48,049 nt of DNA, taken from Clostridia bacterium. GTDB taxonomy: Bacteria; Bacillota; Clostridia; UMGS1883. Position numbers and translations under genes: made by a program. Under the pieces are notes generated by a model, which saw only the letters and a program-made list of their open reading frames with translations, made no database searches and was not told where the DNA came from. Numbering within the stretch: the first letter of the stretch is position 1; every line of letters starts with the position of its first letter. This document shows positions 31,729 to 41,101 of the stretch, piece after piece. The stretch lies in contig JAFTOF010000020.1 of NCBI GenBank assembly GCA_017451505.1, positions 1-48,049 on the forward strand, in the 5' to 3' direction.

Positions 31729-33495
31729 ATGCCGCTTGATGCTGTTGCACTGGGTGCAATCACCTGTGAACTTTCAAATTTGCTTACAGGTGCTAAAATT
31801 GAAAAAATTCATCAGCCGGAAAAGGATGAGATTCTCCTTGTCCTCAAGGGCAGCTTTGGAACAAAAAAGCTTGTTCTTAGTGCAAACAGTATGAATGCAC
31901 GAATTCATCTCGTGGAGGAAAGTAAGGAAAATCCTTTTGCCCCGCCTATGTTCTGCATGCTCCTTCGAAAGCACTTAACAGGCGGGAAAATTGCAAAAAT
32001 AGAAAGACTGGGATTTGAAAGAGCCACAGATATCGAAATCTCCTGTCGCAATGAGCTTGGAGATGTTGTGACCCGTCACCTTATTTGTGAAACTATGGGG
32101 CGTAACAGTAATATAATATTTCTTGATGAAAACAGGAAAATTATTGACTCTGTAAAGCATGTAGACTTAACGGTAAGCTCACTGCGTAATATTTTACCGG
32201 GGCTATTTTATATGATGCCCCCAGAAAGCGGAAGGCTTGACCCCCGAAAAGCCGATTGTGATGATTATATAAGAATACTTAAAAACGCTCCGGAAGGAAG
32301 GGAAGCAGACCGTGCTATCACTGATTCTGTAATGGGAATCAGTCCGCTTCTTGCAGGCGAATGTGTATACCGTGTGTGTAAAAACAGAAAGCTTTTTATC
32401 GGTGAACTTTCGGAAGAACAAATTACAGGAATTGCTCATGAACTTTATTCTCTTTTTCAAAAAGCGGAAAAACGGGATTTTTGTCCCTCTATAATTTATT
32501 CTGTTGATGGGAAGAAAGCGATTGACTTCGCTCCCTTTTCAATAACGCAATATGAGGAAGGGGCAAAGGTTGTCCATGCGGAAAGTATGAACGCGGCGGC
32601 GTGTGAGTTCTATTATATACGTGATCTTAACGCCCGTATGTCCGACCGAAGCAGTGCGATAACAAAAGCAGTAAATAATAATCTCAGCCGTGCCCGTAAA
32701 AAACTGGATATTCTTCAAGGGGAGCTTAAAGAGGCGGAAAACAGAGAAAAATACAGAGTTTTCGGAGATTTAATTACTGCGAATTTGTACAGAGTAAAAA
32801 AAGGTGACAGGGTGCTTGTTGCACAAAACTTTTATGATGAAAACGGCGGCGAAGTTAAGATTAATCTTGATGAAAAGCTTTCACCATCACAAAATGCCTC
32901 AAGATACTATACGAAGTACAAAAAGGCAAAGAATACAGAGCTTTATGCTACGGAACAAATCGGGATTACGATAAAGGAGATTGAATATCTTGATTCTGTT
33001 CTCTACAGTATATCGAATGCTCTTACGCCGATGCAACTGGGAGAGATTCGTGCAGAGCTTGTAAACAACGGATATATCAAAAGCGAAAGCGGCAAGCGTA
33101 AAAAAGAAAAAAATCCTCAAGCAGGACAACCTTATGAATTTGAATATAAAGGTTATACAATTTATGTAGGACGTAATAATGTTCAAAATGACATGCTGAC
33201 GCTTAAAATGAGCAGAAGCAGAGATTTATGGCTTCATGTAAAAAATATGGCAGGTTCTCATACATTGGTTAAATATATGGGCGAGGATTTCCCTAATGAT
33301 GTTATAGAGGTTGCAGCGTCTATTGCCGCCTTTTATTCAAAAGCAAAAAATGCACCCTATGCAGAAGTAGATTACTGCCCTGTAAGCCATGTGAAAAAGC
33401 CAAATGGTGCAAAACCGGGAATGGTAATATATGACGGTTATAATACGGCATTTGTAAAACCTGATGGAGAAATTGCCGACAAATTAAGGAAATGA
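31729..33495 (+). CDS. rqcH: Rqc2/RqcH ribosome quality control factor (NFACT family)
   Basis: A 588-residue protein, the bacterial Rqc2 homolog, long called fibronectin-binding protein FbpA. NFACT-N opens with DAVALGAITCELSNLLTGAK and IEKIHQPEKDEILLVL; ANSMNARIHLV and NPFAPPMFCMLLRKHLTGGK follow. A long coiled-coil middle (about residues 300-440) and the NFACT-R domain (DLWLHVKNMAGSHTLVKY, SHVKKPNGAKPGMVIYDGYN) complete it. RqcH binds stalled 50S subunits and adds alanine tails to the nascent peptide. AGGAGG precedes the ATG. It stands four bases before dxs. Confidence 0.93.
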   Translation: MPLDAVALGAITCELSNLLTGAKIEKIHQPEKDEILLVLKGSFGTKKLVLSANSMNARIHLVEESKENPFAPPMFCMLLRKHLTGGKIAKIERLGFERATDIEISCRNELGDVVTRHLICETMGRNSNIIFLDENRKIIDSVKHVDLTVSSLRNILPGLFYMMPPESGRLDPRKADCDDYIRILKNAPEGREADRAITDSVMGISPLLAGECVYRVCKNRKLFIGELSEEQITGIAHELYSLFQKAEKRDFCPSIIYSVDGKKAIDFAPFSITQYEEGAKVVHAESMNAAACEFYYIRDLNARMSDRSSAITKAVNNNLSRARKKLDILQGELKEAENREKYRVFGDLITANLYRVKKGDRVLVAQNFYDENGGEVKINLDEKLSPSQNASRYYTKYKKAKNTELYATEQIGITIKEIEYLDSVLYSISNALTPMQLGEIRAELVNNGYIKSESGKRKKEKNPQAGQPYEFEYKGYTIYVGRNNVQNDMLTLKMSRSRDLWLHVKNMAGSHTLVKYMGEDFPNDVIEVAASIAAFYSKAKNAPYAEVDYCPVSHVKKPNGAKPGMVIYDGYNTAFVKPDGEIADKLRK

Positions 33496-33499
33496 TACT

Positions 33500-35371
33500 A
33501 TGGATAAATATCTTGATATGGTGGAATATCCTCAAGACCTTAAAAAACTTAATCAAAAGCAGCTTCAGTGTCTGTGCGAAGAGATTCGCGAACTTCTCAT
33601 AAACACCGTTTCTAAAAGCGGTGGACATCTTGCAGGAAATTTAGGTGTTGTTGAGCTTACGGTTGCTCTTCACCGTGTACTTGATATGCCCACAGATAAG
33701 ATTGTATGGGATGTGGGACATCAGTCATACGTTCATAAAATCCTTACGGGAAGAGCAGATAGACTCAGCACTTTGCGTCAGATGGACGGGCTTTGCGGAT
33801 TTTGCAATCCAAAGGAAAGCGAATATGACATCACATACACGGGTCATGCTTCCGCTTCGCTTTCTGCAGCTGCAGGTTTAGCAGAAGCACGTGAGATAAA
33901 CGGTGATAACTATGAAATTGCGGCTGTCATAGGTGACGGAGCCTTTACAGGCGGACTTGCATTTGAGGCGTTGAACAATATAGGCAACCTTAAATCCAAG
34001 ATGCTCATTATTTTAAACGATAATGAAATGTCGATAGCTGAAAACGTAGGTGCATTTTCAGCGTTTTTGTCACGTGCAAGAACCAATAAGAAATATACAT
34101 CTTCTAAGCGTAAGATTGTAGAAAAATTGAAGAATATGCCTCACGGCGGTGAAAAATTAATGCGTATATTACATAAAATTAAGAAACGTATTAAATCTGC
34201 CGTAGCACCCAATATGCTCTTTGAACAATTCGGGATAACATATTTAGGTCCCGTTAATGGTCACAACATTGCAGACATGGAAGAAATATTCAGCCGTGCG
34301 TTGTTACTTGACGAGCCTGTGCTTGTTCATGTTATAACAAAAAAAGGAAAAGGATACGAACCTGCGGAAAAACTTCCACAGGTTTATCACGGGGTAGGTC
34401 CTTTTGAAAAAGAAACAGGTATGGTGTCCGGCAAACAGGGGTCATATTCGGAAGTTTTCGGCAGAAAGCTTTGCAGTTTAGCACAGAATAATCAAAAAAT
34501 AATTGCAGTTACTCCTGCCATGACCGCTGGAAGCGGTCTTAAACTATTCTCTGAAAAATTTTCCCAACGACTCTATGACGTGGGTATCGCAGAAGGTTAT
34601 GCGGTTACTTTTGCAGGCGGTATAGCCGCAGGTGGAGCAGTCCCTGTTGCCGCAATATATTCGTCGTTTTTGCAGCGTGCTTATGATAATATTATCCATG
34701 ACGTTGCTCTGGGGAATTACCATGTGGTATTTGCTGTAGACAGAGCAGGTCTTGTAGCAGGTGATGGTGCTACTCATCAGGGGCTTTTTGATATTTCTTA
34801 TTTGACGAGCATACCTAATATGACACTTCTTTCGCCGTCCTCCTACAGTGAACTTGAAGAAATGCTTGATTACGCTGTGAATATACATGAAGGGCCCATA
34901 GCAATCCGCTATCCCAGAGGAAAACAAAAAATAGATATTGACAATGGTAAATTTTCTTTATCATCAGCAAAGGTGGTAAAAGAAGGCAGTGATGTTACCA
35001 TTGTGGCTGAGGGACAGAGCGTCAGTATTGCACTTGCGGCACAAAAGGTGCTTTCGGAAAAAGGAATCAGTGCAGAAATTATTGATGTAAGAACAGTTAA
35101 GCCTCTTGATTATGATACAATATTCCTTAGTGCGAATAAGACGGGAAAACTGTACTCTATAGAAGAAAATCTTAAGCGTGGCGGTATGGGAGAAATGATT
35201 GCAGCAGAGGCAAAGCTCAGAAATATGAGCTTCAAGGCTTATGTAAAAGCTATTGAGGATGAGTTTATACCGCACGGCTCAATTTCGGAGCTTAATGAAA
35301 AATACGGATTTACACCGCAAAGTGTTGCTTCGGAAATAGAAAGGGTGTTTGAATTTGAAGCAAAGGCTTGA
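33500..35371 (+). CDS. dxs: 1-Deoxy-D-xylulose-5-phosphate synthase
   Basis: A 623-residue TPP enzyme that starts the MEP isoprenoid pathway from pyruvate and glyceraldehyde 3-phosphate. SGGHLAGNLGVVELTVALHR, VWDVGHQSYVHKILTGR, VIGDGAFTGGLAFEALNNIG (Mg/TPP), NDNEMSIAENVGA, VGIAEGYAVTFAGGIAAGG and DRAGLVAGDGATHQGLFDIS are all present. ispH of the same pathway is in the window at 16836. AAGGAAATG-like sequence precedes the start. The end overlaps tlyA by 17 bases. Confidence 0.97.
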   Translation: MDKYLDMVEYPQDLKKLNQKQLQCLCEEIRELLINTVSKSGGHLAGNLGVVELTVALHRVLDMPTDKIVWDVGHQSYVHKILTGRADRLSTLRQMDGLCGFCNPKESEYDITYTGHASASLSAAAGLAEAREINGDNYEIAAVIGDGAFTGGLAFEALNNIGNLKSKMLIILNDNEMSIAENVGAFSAFLSRARTNKKYTSSKRKIVEKLKNMPHGGEKLMRILHKIKKRIKSAVAPNMLFEQFGITYLGPVNGHNIADMEEIFSRALLLDEPVLVHVITKKGKGYEPAEKLPQVYHGVGPFEKETGMVSGKQGSYSEVFGRKLCSLAQNNQKIIAVTPAMTAGSGLKLFSEKFSQRLYDVGIAEGYAVTFAGGIAAGGAVPVAAIYSSFLQRAYDNIIHDVALGNYHVVFAVDRAGLVAGDGATHQGLFDISYLTSIPNMTLLSPSSYSELEEMLDYAVNIHEGPIAIRYPRGKQKIDIDNGKFSLSSAKVVKEGSDVTIVAEGQSVSIALAAQKVLSEKGISAEIIDVRTVKPLDYDTIFLSANKTGKLYSIEENLKRGGMGEMIAAEAKLRNMSFKAYVKAIEDEFIPHGSISELNEKYGFTPQSVASEIERVFEFEAKA

Positions 35372-36158
35372 TATATATCTGGTTGAAAACGGTTTGGTTT
35401 CAGGTCGTGACCTTGCCAAAAGCCTGATAATGGAGGGCAAGGTTTATGTCAATAACCAAAAAGCAGATAAAGCAGGGGAGCAGATAGGAGAAAAGGATAA
35501 GGTGGAGCTTCGCGGAGAGACTCTTAAGTATGTGAGCCGAGGCGGACTTAAGCTTGAAAAGGCAATGAAATCTTTCCCCATTAGTCTTGATGGGAGTGTC
35601 GCTATGGACATCGGTGCTTCTACAGGTGGATTTACCGATTGTATGCTTCAAAACGGGGCAAAAAAGGTGTTTGCCGTTGATGTAGGCTATGGTCAGCTTG
35701 CGTGGAAGCTTCGTACGGACGAGAGAGTTGTAAATATGGAGCGTACAAATATCCGATATGTGACCCTAGAGAATATAGGGGAGGAACTTGATTTTGCTTC
35801 TGTTGATGTTGCGTTTATTTCGCTTAAACTGGTACTTCCCGTTGCCTTCAAGTTACTTAGGGATAATGGCGAAATAGTTGCACTCATTAAACCTCAGTTT
35901 GAGGCAGGCAGGGAAAAAGTTGGTAAGAAAGGTGTCGTAAGAGAGCCTTCGGTACATTGCGAGGTTATAGAAGAAGTAACTAAATTTGCTCAGAATACCG
36001 GCTTTCAAATTCTCGGACTTGATTTTTCTCCCATAAGAGGTCCTGAGGGAAATATTGAATATCTGATGTATGCCAGAAAGAGCCAGAATTTTGAATTAAT
36101 TGACTATACTAAAGAAATTGCCTCGTTGGTAGAAAGAAGCCATATCGAGGCAAAATAG
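35355..36158 (+). CDS. tlyA: TlyA family rRNA (cytidine-2'-O)-methyltransferase
   Basis: A 267-residue protein. An N-terminal S4 RNA-binding domain (RLDIYLVENGLVSGRDLAKS, then GKVYVNN) precedes an FtsJ-like methyltransferase domain with DIGASTGGFTDCMLQNGAKK, VFAVDVGYGQLAWKLRTD and ALIKPQFEAGRE. The family methylates ribose of 16S and 23S rRNA cytidines; the older name is hemolysin TlyA. TTG 35355 is chosen, seven bases after AAGGGTG; TTG 35349 is too close to that site. It lies inside dxs by 17 bases, so translation is coupled. Confidence 0.92.
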   Translation: MKQRLDIYLVENGLVSGRDLAKSLIMEGKVYVNNQKADKAGEQIGEKDKVELRGETLKYVSRGGLKLEKAMKSFPISLDGSVAMDIGASTGGFTDCMLQNGAKKVFAVDVGYGQLAWKLRTDERVVNMERTNIRYVTLENIGEELDFASVDVAFISLKLVLPVAFKLLRDNGEIVALIKPQFEAGREKVGKKGVVREPSVHCEVIEEVTKFAQNTGFQILGLDFSPIRGPEGNIEYLMYARKSQNFELIDYTKEIASLVERSHIEAK

Positions 36159-36176
36159 CCGAAAGAGAGTATATGT

Positions 36177-37895
36177 ATGTTTTTGAAAATAAATGAAAAG
36201 AGAAGCTTAATGCTTGTGCAGATAATGATTGCATTCACTGCTGTTGCTTTACCTGCATTAATAGGCTTTTTGCCGACACCTGCAGGGCTGTATATGATGT
36301 TTGCGGCTTATTGTATAACCCTTATTTGCAGAATTAAACAAGCGAAAAAAATTGAATCAACTGTATTTTCTGCTATTATAAGTGCCTTGCTTGGTTATGC
36401 GTTATTATGCTCTTTGTGGGTAGATAACAGGGAAGGGCATTTGCTATATATAACAGGACTTGGAATTGTTTTAATATTCTCTTGGCTTCTTACAGATAAC
36501 TTCTTGAAAACAAATAAAGAAATGATGCCTCGTAGATTTATGTATTTGCTTTTATTCGGAGGGGCATTGTGTGCTCTTGCCAATATACTTTATTTGCTTT
36601 TTGAAATAATCCCTTATGGCGAAAATGTAAAAATGTCACTGGGTTTTGGAAATAGTGATTTTCTCTGTGTGTTTATGTTTTCTTGTTTTTGTTTGGCAGT
36701 TAACCTTATAAAAGGTAACGCTAAAATAAGAAAAGTATTCATCTTAGCATTTATACTTGCAATGGGGTTTGTTTTCATAATGACAGCAAGTATGATTATT
36801 TGGACTATGGCATTACTCTTTGCTCTCTTGTGCTATATTAAGAAGAAAAATAGCAATATTTTCTTTACATGTTCACTTGTAGTAACAGGGCTTTTCTTTG
36901 CTTTTACGGCAGTTTGGGCGTTGAGAGGAAATAGTGATTCTGTCTTTAATCAAACTTTCCTTTATGGAATAAAAAGTCTTTTCGGAAAGGGAGGCGGCTA
37001 CCTTAGCGGCAAGGAACTCTTTGTAGGTGCGTCCGTGAGTTATAAAACAACAGGACTTCTTGCATACCTTACCGCTTGTTCGGGTGTGGTCGGAATTATT
37101 GCGTCAGCTCTTTTGGTTTTTGTAGGATATATTAACTTTATTAAACTTAAAAATTACAGCAGTCTATTTTTCCTCTTCCTTACAGCTCTTATTATGCTTT
37201 TACCCTTTGGAGGTATTTTTACCATTCTGCTTTATATATCTGTCATGGTATACAATTTATGTCTGTCAGGGTTAACCATGAAAAGACATATAAAGAAATC
37301 TGATGAATTTAAAGTAAGAAGAACAATAACCTCCTTGATAATATTGTGCTTTATATCTGTGATTCTGCTTCTGGGCACTTTTGTGAGAACATTTGCAGAT
37401 TCTTTGTATCGAGATAAAGAGTATCACAAAGCGTATGAATATTATAAGACTGCGGCATCGATTAATCTTTCCGATGCACAAAGCTGCCAAGGGGCGGCTC
37501 GTGCACTTCGCCGTGGGAAGATGCTTGTTGAACACAAAGAAGAAGCAATCAGTCTTATAAACAATGCCATAAGGAGAGAACCGGACAATCTTGAACATAT
37601 AAAAGAAAAGGCACTGATTTATAAGGCAAGCGGAGATTACTCAAAAGCTGCACAACAGTACCGCCATGCAATCAATCGTGCAATAAACGATGATGAATAT
37701 AATCTGCTTCTTTCGGATGTTCTCTATGATTTAATAAAGCTGTACCCAAAGGGCAGTGTGGAATCAAGGGAGCTTTATAATGAAATTCTTATGATTGCAC
37801 AAAATACGGAGAATCTTGACCTTAGAAAACAGATAAACGATATCGCGGACAAAGCACTTGTTTTTAAAAAGGGAGAAATAGAAAATGTCGGGTAA
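36177..37895 (+). CDS. Polytopic membrane protein with C-terminal TPR-like repeats (O-antigen ligase-like)
   Basis: A 572-residue protein. About residues 10-400 hold ten or more hydrophobic segments, for example VFILAFILAMGFVFIMTASM and FFTCSLVVTGLFFAFTAVWA. Then a soluble C-terminal part with TPR-like helices: YRDKEYHKAYEYYKTAASIN, NNAIRREPDNLEHIKEKALI and ASGDYSKAAQQYRHAINRAI. This layout resembles O-antigen ligase-like (Wzy_C) proteins with TPRs. I see no sure ligase motif, so substrate and reaction are unknown. It begins 18 bases after tlyA and overlaps comEA by 11 bases. Confidence 0.7.
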   Translation: MFLKINEKRSLMLVQIMIAFTAVALPALIGFLPTPAGLYMMFAAYCITLICRIKQAKKIESTVFSAIISALLGYALLCSLWVDNREGHLLYITGLGIVLIFSWLLTDNFLKTNKEMMPRRFMYLLLFGGALCALANILYLLFEIIPYGENVKMSLGFGNSDFLCVFMFSCFCLAVNLIKGNAKIRKVFILAFILAMGFVFIMTASMIIWTMALLFALLCYIKKKNSNIFFTCSLVVTGLFFAFTAVWALRGNSDSVFNQTFLYGIKSLFGKGGGYLSGKELFVGASVSYKTTGLLAYLTACSGVVGIIASALLVFVGYINFIKLKNYSSLFFLFLTALIMLLPFGGIFTILLYISVMVYNLCLSGLTMKRHIKKSDEFKVRRTITSLIILCFISVILLLGTFVRTFADSLYRDKEYHKAYEYYKTAASINLSDAQSCQGAARALRRGKMLVEHKEEAISLINNAIRREPDNLEHIKEKALIYKASGDYSKAAQQYRHAINRAINDDEYNLLLSDVLYDLIKLYPKGSVESRELYNEILMIAQNTENLDLRKQINDIADKALVFKKGEIENVG

Positions 37896-38469
37896 AGAAA
37901 CAATTAAAAACATAATTTTCTTTTTAGTTATAGCACTGATGTTGGTATTTCTTACCGTGTCGCAAGTATACACAAAGAGAGAACAGGAGAAAATAATAGG
38001 AATCCATATTAAAGGTGCGGTCAATAATCCCGGATATTATGAGGTAAGAAACGGAAGCAGACTCCATGATGTAATCAAAAAAGCAGGGGGCAAAACCAGC
38101 GATGCTGATTTGAATAGTGTTAACCTCGCCGAAAAGGTTATTGATGGCGAAGAAATAATAATTCCGAAAAAAGGAGAATCTATTGATACTTCCCAAAACA
38201 GCAATGTATATTACACTCAAAAGCATAAATTCGACAATGAAAACGGGTATGACAGGTTATCTGAGGAAATTGATTTTGAAATTGTGAACATTAACAGTGC
38301 AGATATGTATCAGCTTTGCAGAATCAGCGGTATAGGCGAATCTACCGCTGAAGAAATAATGACATACAGGAAGAAAAACGGTGCATTTAAAAGTATTGAA
38401 GAAATTAAGAATGTAAAAGGTATCAGTGAGAAAAAATTTGAACAAATAAAAGATAAAATTACCGTTTAA
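37885..38469 (+). CDS. comEA: ComEA family helix-hairpin-helix DNA-binding protein
   Basis: A 194-residue membrane-anchored protein. The N-terminal helix (NIIFFLVIALMLVFLTVSQV) is followed by an SLBB domain (GIHIKGAVNNPGYYEVRNGS, HDVIKKAGGKTSDADLNSVN) and, after a variable linker, a helix-hairpin-helix pair (ISGIGESTAEEIMTYRKKNG ... VKGISEKKFEQIKDKI). ComEA binds incoming double-stranded DNA on the cell surface in natural transformation. It overlaps the previous gene by 11 bases. No comEC or comEB gene follows, so competence cannot be inferred from this locus alone. Confidence 0.9.
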   Translation: MSGKETIKNIIFFLVIALMLVFLTVSQVYTKREQEKIIGIHIKGAVNNPGYYEVRNGSRLHDVIKKAGGKTSDADLNSVNLAEKVIDGEEIIIPKKGESIDTSQNSNVYYTQKHKFDNENGYDRLSEEIDFEIVNINSADMYQLCRISGIGESTAEEIMTYRKKNGAFKSIEEIKNVKGISEKKFEQIKDKITV

Positions 38470-38476
38470 ATGAAAT

Positions 38477-38520
38477 AATCACCTCTTTTGATGAATAAAA
38501 ATCAAAGAGGTGATTTTTTT
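38477..38520 (+). terminator. Terminator of the comEA gene that overlaps the next ribosome site
   Basis: AATCACCTCTTTTGAT (38477-38492) pairs with ATCAAAGAGGTGATT (38501-38515) with one unpaired T, followed by a T-run to 38521. The AAAGAGGTGA Shine-Dalgarno of the following gene lies in the 3' arm. Confidence 0.75.
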
Positions 38521-39284
38521 TGGAAAAGAAAGTAGTGCTGAGTTTGTTTGAAAACGTTGGATTCACCTTGCCAAAGGTAGAAACAGAAGAATTTGACATG
38601 GCTATTTCAGCCAAAATCATAAACAGAAAAAAAGCATTGAAGAAATTAATCAAACTTTATAGCGGACATGACATACTTCTTTCTAAAATAAGTGACAGAG
38701 CAGAGATTTTTAATGAAGTTAAAAGAAAATGGGACTATTTTTCTCCCGAGTCAGTAATACCTGTTATTAATAAAATATGCAGACAGGTTTCCCTTAAATT
38801 TGACTGCAGTATACCGTTTGAGGAAATTTACATATTGGCAGAGCAGTCCCTTGCTATTTCAATTATTGAGGAGATAAAAAATTTATCACGTTTGTTTATT
38901 GTCATTTCTCCCAATGAAGCAGATATAAAGCTTTATGATAAACTTTATTTCAAGCATTGTGCAATGGCTCGTCACCTTGAAAAAATGCCAAATACTATTA
39001 AGAACGATTCTATGATTATCTGCTTTGAGGATTATTCTCTGCCTTTAAAGTGTAAATCACCTTTTGTTAATTTTACTGATAAAAAGGCAGGTGTCTGTAA
39101 CGAAATAAACGGCAAAAAAATATATGTTTCCAATTCAAATATCAAACAAATGGAAAATTTATGGGGTGGGAACAGCGGATTATCTTTTTTGGAATTATTC
39201 GGGATTAAAACGAGCAGTGAGTGTATTGTGGATATAAATAACTGTGCAGATGATATTTTTTTGCTTGACATAGCACAGTTTTAA
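38520..39284 (+). CDS. Unrecognised 254-residue protein
   Basis: I do not recognise this family. The protein has no signal peptide and no membrane segment. It starts at TTG 38520, preceded by the AAAGAGGTGA site inside the terminator arm and eight Ts. It has eight scattered cysteines, including ICRQVSLKFDCSIPFEEIYI and the C-terminal SSECIVDINNCADD, without a CxxC zinc pattern. The middle reads IIEEIKNLSRLFIVISPNEA, a possible alternating strand-helix fold. The position between comEA and greA suggests a conserved local gene. Its last codons contain the greA promoter. Confidence 0.65.
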   Translation: MEKKVVLSLFENVGFTLPKVETEEFDMAISAKIINRKKALKKLIKLYSGHDILLSKISDRAEIFNEVKRKWDYFSPESVIPVINKICRQVSLKFDCSIPFEEIYILAEQSLAISIIEEIKNLSRLFIVISPNEADIKLYDKLYFKHCAMARHLEKMPNTIKNDSMIICFEDYSLPLKCKSPFVNFTDKKAGVCNEINGKKIYVSNSNIKQMENLWGGNSGLSFLELFGIKTSSECIVDINNCADDIFLLDIAQF

Positions 39285-39293
39285 TAATATAAT
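39265..39293 (+). promoter_or_regulatory. Promoter of greA, inside the end of the upstream gene
   Basis: TTGACA (39265-39270), 17 bases, TATAAT (39288-39293), both full consensus. The -35 lies in coding sequence (Leu-Asp-Ile codons). Confidence 0.75.
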
Positions 39294-39336
39294 AATAGAA
39301 GTGTTTAAAAAGGAAAAATGAAAAGAGGTTATTGAT

Positions 39337-39810
39337 ATGGCAAAGAGAGTATTGCTTACAAGCGAGGGTCTCAAAAAGCTTCAGGATGAACTCGACAACT
39401 TAAAAAATGTTAGAAGAAAAGAAAATACAGAGGCATTGAAGGTGGCTAAGTCATTTGGAGATTTGTCTGAAAACAGTGAATATGACGAAGCAAAAAATGA
39501 ACAGGCAGAGATTGAAGCAAGAATTTCTGAGATTGAAAATATGCTTAAAAACATCGAAATTATTGATGAAGAAGGCATTGCTACAGATGTTGTTTCAATC
39601 GGAACAAAGGTCAGTGTAAAAGACCTTGATGACGGTGAGGTTATGGAGTACCTTATTGTAGGCTCAACAGAGGCTGATCCCATGAAGGGTAAAATCTCTG
39701 ACGAGTCTCCTGTAGGAACTGCACTTCTCGGTCATAAAATCGGGGAAATTGTCGTAGTAGAAGCTCCTATGGGTAAGCTTGAATACGAGGTATTAAACAT
39801 TTCTAAATAA
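39337..39810 (+). CDS. greA: Transcription elongation factor GreA
   Basis: A 157-residue protein that enters the RNA polymerase secondary channel and stimulates cleavage of backtracked RNA. An N-terminal coiled coil includes [20 protein letters not shown] and [20 protein letters not shown], with the acidic [11 protein letters not shown] tip carrying the metal-coordinating residues. The C-terminal FKBP-like domain ends in [20 protein letters not shown]. It has its own consensus promoter and an 18-bp terminator, so it is probably monocistronic. Confidence 0.96.
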   Translation: MAKRVLLTSEGLKKLQDELDNLKNVRRKENTEALKVAKSFGDLSENSEYDEAKNEQAEIEARISEIENMLKNIEIIDEEGIATDVVSIGTKVSVKDLDDGEVMEYLIVGSTEADPMKGKISDESPVGTALLGHKIGEIVVVEAPMGKLEYEVLNISK

Positions 39811-39813
39811 TAC

Positions 39814-39853
39814 AAAACAATATGCATCGACAAAAGTCGATGCATATTGTTTT
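39814..39853 (+). terminator. Terminator of greA
   Basis: AAAACAATATGCATCGAC (39814-39831), loop AAAA, and its exact complement (39836-39853) ending in TTGTTTTG. Confidence 0.85.
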
Positions 39854-39902
39854 GAACAAAGAAATTATCTGTGAACAAATTGTAAAATCAATTCTTACAG
39901 GC

Positions 39903-39930
39903 TTGAAATTTGAATTTAATCGTATATAAT
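39903..39930 (+). promoter_or_regulatory. Promoter of the TolC-MFP-RND operon
   Basis: TTGAAA (39903-39908), 16 bases, TATAAT (39925-39930), about 40 bases before the ATG at 39971. Confidence 0.6.
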
Positions 39931-39970
39931 TACCTTGTTAAAAATATTATTCAAAGAAAGGGATAAGAAC

Positions 39971-41074
39971 ATGAAAAGTAAAATTTTGTCGCTGGCAATG
40001 CTTTTCGTAATACTCATTTCGGGAACGCATACAGCTTTTGCACAAGATAAGAAAGTTTATACTCTAAGCCTTCAAGATGCAATAAATATGGCACTTGAAA
40101 ATGACCCTGCATTTATGAGTGCTGATGTAAAAATTACCGATGCAGAGCGTCAGCTTAAACAAGCTCGGAAAAATCATAAGGATATGCAGAGTATCTCAAT
40201 CAGGGTAAGTCAGGGTATTTCATCCTTCGCTGTACAGCGTGGTTATTATGTGAAACAGGCAGAAATCGGGGTTGAGAGTGCTAAAAGAGAGAAAGAGCAA
40301 AATATTGCAAACAGTGCATATTCGTTAACGCAGCAATATTATGGAGTAAAACTTTCGGAGCGTGTCCTTGAAAGTACAAAGACGGCTCTTGCAATGGCGA
40401 CGGATAATCTGTCTAATCTCCAAATGCAGTTTTCTATGGGACTTGTTGCAGAAAATGATGTGAATAATGCAAAGCTTGCCGTTAAAAGAGCACTGGCTGC
40501 ATCCAATCAGTCTGAAAGAAATCTTGAACTTGCAAAAAGAGCATTAGCAGCCGCTCTTTACATAGAAGACGAAGAATTTGAGCTTGTTCTTACGGATGAT
40601 ATTGAGTATGAAGAATTTAGTGCTGACCTAGTGGGAGATACAAAGAAAGCGATGGAAACACGATACGATGTTTACATGCTTGATTCCTCATTATCTCAGG
40701 CACAGTTCCTCCTTGATATTTCAGACCTATTTGGCTACACTTCTGCAGAATACTCATCAGCGAAAGCAGCGATGATTCAAAGCGAGGTTACAAATAAATA
40801 TTCCAAGAAAATGATAGGTATTTCCATAAATTCATCATATAACGCTATTTTAGATGCAAAGGACAGCCTTTTGATTGCAGATGATAACCTTTTGTTAAAA
40901 CAGAAGGAATATGAGGTGGCAAAAATTCAGTATGATTTAGGCTTAATTACAAATACGCAGCTTACCGCCGTTATGAACAACGTAACAACCGCACAAATAG
41001 AGCTTGATAACGCAAAACTTACATATAAGCTTGCCGTTATCAAATACGGTTACGAAATTAAGGTTGGGCTTTAA
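39971..41074 (+). CDS. TolC family protein (outer-membrane-factor-like)
   Basis: A 367-residue exported protein. Signal peptide MKSKILSLAMLFVILISGTH ends in AFA before QDKK. The mature part has paired amphipathic coiled coils typical of TolC/OEP repeats: YTLSLQDAINMALENDPAFM, LTQQYYGVKLSERVLESTKT, FSMGLVAENDVNNAKLAV and YDLGLITNTQLTAVMNNVTT. TolC normally spans the outer membrane as a trimer. Similar genes occur in some Clostridia without an outer membrane. I start at ATG 39971 after AAAGGGAT; an in-frame ATG at 39935 precedes it without a site. The adaptor gene follows 27 bases later. Confidence 0.85.
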   Translation: MKSKILSLAMLFVILISGTHTAFAQDKKVYTLSLQDAINMALENDPAFMSADVKITDAERQLKQARKNHKDMQSISIRVSQGISSFAVQRGYYVKQAEIGVESAKREKEQNIANSAYSLTQQYYGVKLSERVLESTKTALAMATDNLSNLQMQFSMGLVAENDVNNAKLAVKRALAASNQSERNLELAKRALAAALYIEDEEFELVLTDDIEYEEFSADLVGDTKKAMETRYDVYMLDSSLSQAQFLLDISDLFGYTSAEYSSAKAAMIQSEVTNKYSKKMIGISINSSYNAILDAKDSLLIADDNLLLKQKEYEVAKIQYDLGLITNTQLTAVMNNVTTAQIELDNAKLTYKLAVIKYGYEIKVGL

Positions 41075-41101
41075 TCCGCCACTAAGAAAGGAAAGTGTAT
41101 T

